Shown piece after piece: positions 55,685 through 64,000 of a DNA stretch of 64,000 nt (position 1 is the first letter of the stretch; each line of letters begins with the position of its first letter). The notes under the pieces were generated by a model. It was not told the DNA's origin. It worked only from the letters and a program-made list of their open reading frames with translations, and ran no database searches. The DNA comes from Oryzias latipes (Eukaryota; Chordata; Actinopteri; Beloniformes; Adrianichthyidae): the NCBI RefSeq assembly GCF_002234675.1, contig NC_019875.2:24394299-24458298 (forward strand). The letters are read 5' to 3'. A program made the translations under genes and the position numbers.

Positions 55685-56988
55685 CGTAAGCTGCATGTGC
55701 AAGACTTACATGTGGGTGAAAGATAAACAAAGATAAACTAACCCAGATTTCTATGACTATGAAAACCTCCAATCTGTACAATGCACCGATGTTCTTAACC
55801 AGGACACTTTTTAGCTTTCCCTTTTGCCGTTCAGGGGGAAGACAGATGGGCTTTTTCCTTTTCATATGGTGTTTTGTAAAAAAAAAACCAAAAAAAAAAC
55901 CACGGCTTTAAATCAAATACTTGAATTTATGTGAAAAGCTGTTACTTTTGATCATTTATGTGCTGGAATTCAGGGATAATTTTCATGACCTTTTGTTGTG
56001 CTGAAAAGTAAAAAGCATCAGTTCTGGCATTTCACAATAGGCTCATGAACCTCCCTTATTCTAACTGCCATGGGGGCGCTTTAACTCTGACTGAAACAGG
56101 CCATTTAAAATAATTAGCAAGGATTCCTCATTTAAAGCATTTTTTTTAGCCTTAGGCTAAATATGGGTTAAGAGGTTTGAAAGGACAAAATTTTTCTTGG
56201 TCAACAAAGCCAACTATTTAGCCTTTCATGTTATCCTGTCCTTTAATCTGACTGCTGTGGGAGCAGACAGCTGTTGCTGTCTCCTTGCATTAATGTTTGA
56301 GAGGAAGTCAGCTGAAGAACTCTGAGCATTTTTCCAATTGGCTCTAAAAATGTAGCCGTGCGTCAAGGTCTATAATTTGAAGATATTTAAATTTTGTGAT
56401 AAATTAGGGTTTCACAAAATCACCCATTTTTATTTTGACTCGATCAGGGGTAATTTAAAATAGATAAAGTTGAAATTTGTTTTCAACACTTTTCCAGGTT
56501 TCTTAAGATGAGATGTGCAAAAATGTTTGCTCCAATAACCATCCTCATACATCAAATGCCAGAAATGCCAACATTTGAGGTGAAAGAATTACAGATATTG
56601 ATGGAGGCGGATATTTGAACAGACTCTTTAACGAGATCAGACTGCAGCGTTTAAATAGAAGCAACGTTTGTTCTGCAGCATTTTACTGCTCAGATATGGA
56701 CACAAACATCTGGAGTTGCTAAACCCAAACAATATGAGATAAATGAGTTTCCCTGAGCAGCATCCCATGATGAGTCCTCCAGAAGTAAAGATACATGTAC
56801 TGAGCAGTCAAGGACAAAGGTAAACTCCTGTTAACACACCAACAAAAACACCAAAGCTGTCTAATACATTTATCAACATTTGTTAATCTAAACTTTATGA
56901 ATTTCCAGTACCAGTCTGTGAGGCAGAGAAAAATAAGCTTTTTTAGCCTGTTTAGAAAAATGTGTAATTTTTTTGTCACTATATGTTA

Positions 56989-56996
56989 GAAAATTT
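56989..56996. other. Left target-site duplication of the foldback element
   Basis: GAAAATTT, identical to 60802-60809, directly abuts the element terminus GGTAACG. Confidence 0.85.
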
Positions 56997-59900
56997 GGTA
57001 ACGCTTTCTTTTACAGTAAAGTACTTACAGTGTACTTAAGTGGTATTTACATGGTACTTATAGTGTAACTACTGGGTACTTTCAGGGTACTTACATGGTA
57101 CTTTTTTATGGAATTTACTGGGTACTTACAGTGTGTTTACATGGTACTTTCTATGGGACTTTACTGGGTACTTACATGGTACTTTTTGTGTCTACTCTGT
57201 ACTTACATGGTACTTACTGTGTATTTATATGGTACTATTTGGTTCATACCTATGTGGTACATACTGGGTATTTATAATATTCTTACTGGGTATTTACATG
57301 TTGTGCAAAGGTGTCTTTTATGGTACTTACCACATGTAAGAACAAGGTAAGTACAAATAAAGTACCTTGACCTTTAGGTCTGCACTCGCTGCACGTTTCA
57401 TGGTATTTACCATGAATTTACCACAGAAACTACCCCTTAAGTACAGTGAAACTGTAACTGTAAAAGAAAGTCAGCCCTATTTCCACTCAACTACATGGTA
57501 CTTTCATTACTAAATACTGGGTATGTTCACTTGAATAGTACTTGGTACTTACCCCTTAAGTACACTGAAACTGTAACTGTAAAAGAAAGTCAGCCCTATT
57601 TCCACTCTATTACATGGTACTTTCAGTAGTAAATGCTGGGTATGTACACGTATTACCATCCCGTACAGTGTACATGAACACACTTGGTCTTCTGTCCTCA
57701 CCACATGAGACAATGCTAACCTGTTGGTAAGGGTAAAGTAACTACATTGTAAAAACATATTCTGGCCTGATTACTTCTTGTAACATGAGGCAAGTTTAAA
57801 GAGAAACAAGACAGCTGTGAAAACAACAATCTTTAATATGATACATGTCTGCAGCATACAAAGTGTCATCACAATGAAATATGTTTTAAGTACAAAACAG
57901 TACAAAGGAGCATTCCAAAAAACACATTATTGGCCTGAGGGTCGTGCTTTTTGTCCATCAAAATTCTTTCAGCAGAGTTTGGTAACGGTGCAGGACTTCT
58001 TCAGGGTTTGTAACTGCAAGAAAATTCACAATATGAGCTCAAGTGAACATAAAAAGCATAACGACTTTGATAAAATACAAAATAAATTGTACTTATTTAA
58101 TCATTTCTGTAATGAGTTTGATAAATTTCTGTGAATTCTTTATAGCTTTGACTGTAATGCTTGAAATTAATCAATTATCCTCATTTATGAACATGACAAT
58201 AAATTATTCACAACTTTATATTTTAGTTACATAAACAAGAACAACAAAAAAGAAATCAAAAAGAAAAAAAATCAAAATTGCCATAAAAAAATCAAATTTG
58301 TTTAGACAAAGAATGACAAAAGCAATGTTTTAATTGGCAATTGCTGTGTGTATTTATTCTTTATAAATATTATTCGCACCTACAATTTGCATTAGCATGA
58401 AAAACATTGCAGTGTAAAAGAAAAGGAAAAAATAAATAAATAGGCAATTTCAAATTCAACACAGTTATTCACAAAAATATGTTTTAATTTTCAAACATTT
58501 ACATTCACTGTTGGGTGGTATTGTTGTCTCTATCATATTTGAAAATAAATAAATAAATAAAAATAAAATAAAAACGGCGAAAGAAAAGAAAATGGGGAAA
58601 CGGCATTTAAACTCTTCATTAATGTAAATAATATGTCCACTTGGAGGATTTAGCTTACTTTAGCTTACTCTCCTGTGGCTTCACGGATTCGTCTGGGATG
58701 TCTTCTTCACCATAGCTGATCTAAAGCGGTAAAAAGACGGAAGTACGTCATCATTATTTTAAATAAACGCCTTTCTTTGATTTTCCCAGAAAGACGTGCG
58801 CTCAGTCAAACGACCACAGAACAACAGACTTTATCATTTAGGCTACGTGCTTGTTTTACAGGTGCCTCTCTCCTGGTAAGTAACAAAAATGTTTGTAGAT
58901 TTTCATTACAAACTTTGAAAATGTATACATGAAATAACTGAAATTATTGCAGCAAGGTAGACAGGCTCTTACGTCACGTTTCAAACACAGAGATAGCGGC
59001 TTGAAATCACGAGGTTAGCTTCTTTATAAAGTTTGATCAGTTTAAATATTTACATGTAATTTATCCAATATTTAAAAAAAAAAAAAAACACTGGCTTACC
59101 TGCCAGATGAAGAGAAATTCAAACTGTTGCGCGCGCCTCGAGGTTCTCCGGATTAATCTGCACGTTCACTTTGGGGGTAGTTGTGCTGCATTCAAGTGCG
59201 CTGGGAATTTGCAACTTTACTTCCCCTGCCATACTTAACAACAACACACACTCGGGGTGTTTTTAGTATTAAAACTAATTATTTAGCCTTGTTGTTTTAC
59301 ATATTTTCCTGACATTATATAATATATATTTAAAAAAGTTCATTTTTAGAACAATATTTAAAAAAAGTTAAGTTTTGAATAATTTATTATCATGTTTTTA
59401 AATGAGGATAGTACTTGATTAATTTCAAGCATTACAGTCAAAGCGATAAAAAAATTCATAGAGATTTATCAAACTCATTACAGAAATGATTAAATAAGTA
59501 AAATTTATTTTGTATTTCATCAAAGTCGTTATGCTTTTTATGTTCACTTGAGCTCATATTGTGAATTTTCTTGCAGTTACAAACCCTGAAGAAGTCCTGC
59601 ACCTTTACCAAACTGGACAAAAAGCACGACCCTCAGGCCAATAATGTGTTTTTTAGAATTCTCCTTTGTACTGTTTTGTACTTAAAACCTATTTCATTGT
59701 GATGACACTTTGTATGCTGCAGACATGTATCATATTAAAGATTGTTGTTTTCACAGCTGTCTTGTTTCTCTTTAAACTTGCCTCATGTTACAAGAAGTAA
59801 TCAGGCCAGTATATTTTTTTTTACAATGTAGTTACTTTACCCTTACCAACAGGTTAGCATTGTCTCATGTGGTGAGGTCAGAAGACCAAGTGTGTTCATG

Positions 59901-60801
59901 TACACTGTACGGGAAGGTAATAAGTGGCATTTACTACTGAAAGTACCATGTAATAGAGTGGAAATAGGTCTGACTTTCTTTTACAGTACAGTTTCATTGT
60001 ACTTAAGGGGTAAGTACCAAGTACTATTCAAGTGAACATACCCGGTATTTAGTAATGAAAGTACCATGTAATAGAGTGGAAATAGGTCTGACTTTCTTTT
60101 ACAGTACAGTTTCATTGTACTTAAGGGGTAAGTACCAAGTACTATTCAAGTGAACATACCCGGTATTTAGTAATGAAAGTACCATGTAGTTGAGTGGAAA
60201 TAGGGCTGACTTTCTTTTACAGTTACAGTTTCACTGTACTTAAGAGGTAAGTACCAAGTACTATTCAAGTGAACATACCCAGTATTTAGTAAGGAAAGTA
60301 CCATGTAGTTGAGTGGAAATAGGGCTGACTTTCTTTTACAGTTACAGTTTCACTGTACTTAAGGGGTAGTTTCTGTGGTAAATTCATGGTAAATACCATG
60401 AAACGTGCAGCGAGTGCAGACCTAAAGGTCAAGGTACTTTATTTGTACTTACCTTGTTCTTACATGTGGTAAGTACCATAAAAGACACCTTTGCACAACA
60501 TGTAAATACCCAGTAAGAATATTATAAATACCCAGTATGTACCACATAGGTATGAACCAAATAGTACCATATAAATACACAGTAAGTACAATGTAAGTAC
60601 AGAGTAGACACAAAAAGTACCATGTAAGTACCCAGTAAAGTACCATAGAAAGTACCATGTAAACACACTGTAAGTACCCAGTAAATTCCATAAAAAGTAC
60701 CATGTAAGTACCCTGAAAGTACCCAGTAGTTACACTATAAGTACCATGTAAATACCACTTAAGTACACTGTAAGTACTGTACTGTAAAAGAAAGCGTTAC
60801 C
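56997..60801. mobile_element. 3.8-kb foldback (giant inverted repeat) transposon with 8-bp target duplication
   Basis: The outer ends are GGTAACGCTTTCTTTTACAG and its exact inverse, ending CGTTACC. Identical octamers GAAAATTT flank the element at 56989-56996 and 60802-60809. The arms, about 1.2 kb on the left (to about 58.2 kb) and 1.4 kb on the right (from about 59.4 kb), are nearly identical inverted copies. The outer part consists of degenerate GTACTTACATGG-type subrepeats; further in is a 119-bp unit (2 copies left, 4 right), then unique sequence with CCTCAGGCCAATAATG and GAGCTCAAGTGAACAT. A loop of about 1.15 kb separates the arms. No transposase frame was seen. An 8-bp duplication is known for hAT and P-type elements, but the ends match no hAT consensus I know. 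Reading frames of 60-80 codons in the arms are repeat artefacts. Confidence 0.85.
58650..59240 (-). other. Possible captured gene fragment in the foldback loop
   Basis: On the minus strand an ATG at 59232 opens a 37-codon frame (MAGEVKLQIPSALEC..., stop at 59122). This is followed by a strong donor CTGGCAG|GTAAGCC at 59100. An acceptor CCGCTTTAG lies at 58721, followed by a 21-codon frame ISYGEEDIPDESVKPQESKL with a stop. This loop is CpG-richer than the arms. The two pieces do not form one ATG-initiated frame, because a TGA precedes the donor, so a decayed or non-coding 5' exon is more likely than a live gene. No family was recognised. Confidence 0.3.
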
Positions 60802-60809
60802 GAAAATTT
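60802..60809. other. Right target-site duplication of the foldback element
   Basis: GAAAATTT directly after the terminal CGTTACC; it is an exact copy of the left octamer, so the insertion is not ancient. Confidence 0.85.
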
Positions 60810-62158
60810 TAATCTTTTTTTATTATTAAAAAAAGGACATTGCATATTAATGAACATTAAAAAACAAATGTAATATGCCGGATTTTAGCCACAGGCTACT
60901 TTCCATCTGCACTCCCATGGCAGGAAGAAATAAAACAGATTTCAAATGGAAGAAACTACACACAAGAACATAAACAGAGGCAAAACACAATGTACTAATT
61001 AGAAATAGAAAAAACTGTGTACATCTAAATAAAAATGGGAAAATCCGTGTCTGTATAGGAATAAAATGTTCGTTTTCCTGGTCATATATGATTACACATT
61101 TAAGATTTCTGAAGCCACAGTTTCTATTTTCTTTTGCAACACTTGAGAAGTTCATTTCCTAACATTTTATTCAGCCGTGTCTGCAAGAATGCAAGAATTT
61201 CTTGCAACTGCTTAATTATCATGAAAAGATTGTTTTTTTTCTGATTTGTTTTGTATCCATTTTAGACAATGGCTCTGAGAAAGAGACAGAAGGCAGAGCT
61301 GGAGGTGGAAGAGCTGACGATGTTGAGGTTCTCTTTGGGAGTTAAGAAAATGGATAGAATCAGGAATAAATAAAACAGATGAAGTTTGGTGAGGAGGATG
61401 GAGAGGATAAGATTAGATGGCGGTCTATGATTTGCTGTGGGGACATTCGAAGGGAGCAGCCCAAAAGCCAAAGAAGACTCATCTATTCAGCTTCAAACTA
61501 GATTTTAGCAGAACCACCTTATCATCTGCTTTTGGAAATGGATGCTCTGGCTGATGTCTAAACATATAGGATTCTATTTCTGTCCATGGAGAAACTGATG
61601 TTCACATCTCTGAAAGTTACCATAGAGGAATAGCATAAAGGCAAAAAAAAGTACTTCTCATAGTTTGAGTGGTTTCAGGGTCAGAATATTGTGGAAGCAT
61701 CTTCATTGTGTTTATCTGGCTCACTAAAGAAAACCCACCTATCAAGAGTCTTAACACAAGCTGGGGCAGGTTTTAAATCCGTTTTTTCAAAAGCCCATTA
61801 TTTAAGAGCGGCTCTTATCCATATTTCAAGTTATTTAAAAAACAAAGCAATTATTTTGTAAATCTAAAGCAACTGCAGTAGCATCCCGCATAACTGTTAA
61901 AATTAGTGTGTTTAGGGATTTTATTGATGTGTTCCTGCATCAGTTCATCCCTGTTTTTCTATAGAGTCAGAGAAGGGGAAGCCAAAACATCATCCCCAAT
62001 TACTCACAACAGCTCTGCTTGAGCAGGCCCGAGCCTGCTTAGAGGTGTGATCCACATGGGTAGGAACAACCTTGTGCTCTCCTCTACTAGTCAAGCTGGC
62101 ATTACAAAGAGAAAACCCTGGACCATTTTTAACCGCTTGGAGAATCTGATCTATTATG

Positions 62159-62220
<62 letters not shown>
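62159..62220. repeat. (TA)n tract at the insertion junction
   Basis: About 30 TA units end exactly where retrotransposon sequence begins at 62221. R4-clade elements are known to target simple AT repeats, so this tract may be the insertion target or have been generated on insertion. Confidence 0.85.
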
Positions 62221-62223
<3 letters not shown>

Positions 62224-64000
62224 TACGCTCAGTGACAGGGTCAAAACAGCCGAGCAGACCCACCAAGGCTGGAAACTGAACAGTACTGGAAAAGTATATG
62301 GGAGAAAGAGACAGCACATAACAGCAATGCCCAGTGGCTGGTCTCTCTGAGAAAAGAACATAGCAACCTCCCTGAACAGAATCCAGTAACCATCACAGTG
62401 GCAGACATCCAAGAAAGAGTCTCAGGTATGAAGAACTGGACAGCACCGGGCCCTGACATGATACAGGCCTACTGGCTAAAGAAGCTTACCGCACTCCACG
62501 AGCGCCTGGCAGCACAAATGAACCAGCTGCTAAGAGATGGGACTCACCCCGAATGGCTAACGGAAGGGCGAACAATCCTGATCCAGAAGGATCCCTCAAA
62601 GGGTGCAGTCCCATCCAACTACCGGCCAATAACCTGTCTGTCCACAACATGGAAGCTCATGTCAGGCATCATTGCAACCAAGATAAATAGGCACATGGAT
62701 CAATTCATGAGTAACACACAGAAGGGCATTGGTAGAGACTCCAGAGGAGCCAAACACCAACTCCTGGTCGACAGAACAGTCGCTCAAGACTGCAAGTCAC
62801 GACACACCAACCTGTGCACAGCCTGGATTGATTACAAGAAGGCCTATGACTCAATGCCACACACATGGATCACTGAATGCTTGGAGCTGTACAACATCAA
62901 CAGGACTCTAAGAGCCTTCATAGGAAACTCAATGAAGCTGTGGAAAACCACCCTTGAAGCCAATGGGAAGCCACTTGCACAAGTGTCCATCAAATGTGGG
63001 ATATACCAAGGTGATACTCTGTCCCCACTGCTGTTCTGCATAGGTCTGAACCCCCTCAGCCAAATAATCACCAAGACTGGCTATGGATACCGACTCAGAA
63101 ATGGGGCCAACGTCAGTCACCTCCTCTACATGGATGACATCAAGCTATATGCCAAGAGCGAGCGTGACATTGACTCCCTGATCCACACCACCAGGATCTA
63201 CAGTACTGACATTGGGATGTCATTCGGGCTCGAGAAATGCAGCCGGATGGTGACTAAGAGAGGCAAGGTAGTCCACACAGGAGGGGTCTCACTCCCAGAA
63301 GGAACAATAGCAGACATCGAGGACAGTTACAAGTACCTTGGAATTCCACAGGCAAATGGCAACCTGGAGCAGGCAACAAGGAAAGCTGCAACAGCTAAAT
63401 ACCTCCAACGAGTAAGGCAAGTCCTGAGAAGCCAGCTCAATGGCAAAAATAAGACCCGGGCAATAAACAGCTACGCACTGCCAGTTATCAGATACCCTGC
63501 AGGAATAATAAGATGGCCAAAGGAAGAGATACAGACCACGGATGTTAAGACACGAAAGCTCCTTACCATGCATGGAGGGTTCCATCCCAAATCCAGCACC
63601 CTGAGACTGTATGCTAGCCGCAAGGAAGGAGGCCGAGGACTAGTGAGCGTAGAAGCCACTATCCAGGATGAAACATCCAAGATCCATGAGTACATCAAGC
63701 TCAAGGCCCCAACTGACAGTGTGCTCAGTGAATGTCTCAGGCAATGGAGAGCAGAGGATACAGTGCTGGAGGACAGATCCTCATGGGAGGACAAACCCCT
63801 GCATGGGATGTACCACCGGACCATAACTGAAGTGGCTGATATCAAGAAGTCCTACCAATGGCTAGAAAGGGCTGGCCTACAGGACAGCACCGAAGCGCTC
63901 ATCCTGGCAGCCCAGGAACAAGCCCTGAGCACCAGAGCGATAGAGGCTCAGATCTACCACACCAGACAAGACCCAAGGTGTAGGCTGTGCAAAGAGGCGC
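62221..64000 (+). mobile_element. R4/Rex6-like non-LTR retrotransposon, 5'-truncated, intact RT frame to the edge
   Basis: One plus-strand frame stays open from 62236 (after a TGA at 62233-62235) to the window end, about 588 codons. It encodes a reverse transcriptase: WTAPGPDMIQAYWLKKL and SNYRPITCLSTTWKLMS (early fingers motifs), AWIDYKKAYDSMPH (motif A, Asp), GIYQGDTLSPLLF, the catalytic LLYMDDIKLYAKS (YMDD at 63127-63138), KYLGIP, then a connector with GGFHPKSSTLRLYASRKEGG and the first cysteines of a probable CCHC knuckle (CRLC at 63979-63990). This layout matches LINEs with a restriction-like endonuclease at the C-terminus (R4/Dong/Rex6 clade); that domain would lie beyond the edge. The absence of stops or shifts implies a young copy, although its 5' end is missing. 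Confidence 0.8.

Larger units (their letters stand above)
55207..64000 (+). other. tnn: Presumed tnn intron running to the window edge
   Basis: No further fibronectin III or fibrinogen-like exon was recognised after 55206, so at least 8.8 kb of intron is inferred. It contains MITE copy E, the foldback element, a TA tract and the R4-like retrotransposon. From 55.7 to 57.0 kb and 60.8 to 62.15 kb I see no gene. Confidence 0.6.

Noticed and set aside
57095-57350. 60-84 codon open frames rich in YLHGTF-type words, with near-identical partners at 60449-60703 on the other strand
   Set aside because: They are translations of the GTACTTACATGG subrepeats in the two inverted arms; the match is explained by the inverted repeat, not by a protein family.
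62729-63845. Several frames antisense or out of frame to the retrotransposon
   Set aside because: Shadows of the reverse-transcriptase frame, which alone carries conserved motifs.

Overview
This window is vertebrate nuclear DNA, almost certainly from a teleost fish. Genes are split by short GT-AG introns. The spliced proteins match vertebrate families along their full lengths, and the intergenic DNA is packed with fish-type repeats (MITEs, hAT and L2-like remnants, an R4/Rex6-like retrotransposon, long TA, TTTA and TGTC microsatellites). Some MITE families resemble ones I associate with ricefish (Oryzias), but the species assignment is only an impression.

Three complete genes lie on the minus strand in the first 21 kb. 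plk3 (polo-like kinase 3; 15 coding exons, 666 codons before the stop) is followed by cacybp (Siah-interacting CS/SGS co-chaperone; 6 exons) and mrps14 (mitochondrial ribosomal protein uS14m; 3 exons). About 21 kb of gene-free, repeat-rich DNA follows. The 5' part of a tenascin gene then begins on the plus strand (tnn / tenascin-W): signal peptide, assembly region, 3.5 EGF repeats and three fibronectin III repeats, encoding 531 residues before the window ends. The missing repeats and the fibrinogen-like domain must lie beyond the right edge. The order cacybp-mrps14-tnn matches human 1q25, which supports the tenascin-W assignment. plk3 next door is not the human arrangement. The genes share neither an operon nor a pathway; they are ordinary neighbours.

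The last 8.8 kb is, by inference, a tnn intron and holds the most unusual structures. The first is a 3.8-kb foldback element (56997-60801) with nearly identical 1.2-1.4 kb inverted arms made of degenerate GTACTTACATGG-type subrepeats. An exact 8-bp target duplication flanks it, and its CpG-richer loop looks like captured gene sequence. The second is a 5'-truncated R4/Rex6-like retrotransposon (62221 to the edge) that joins directly onto a (TA)n tract and keeps an uninterrupted reverse-transcriptase frame of about 588 codons. Five scattered copies of one MITE family, some carrying traces of a protein-coding segment, lie at 25.2, 27.0, 29.2, 47.0 and 55.3 kb.

No tRNA, rRNA, snRNA or CRISPR feature was recognised. 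All exon borders were read by eye from GT-AG sites and frame continuity; no alignment was run.
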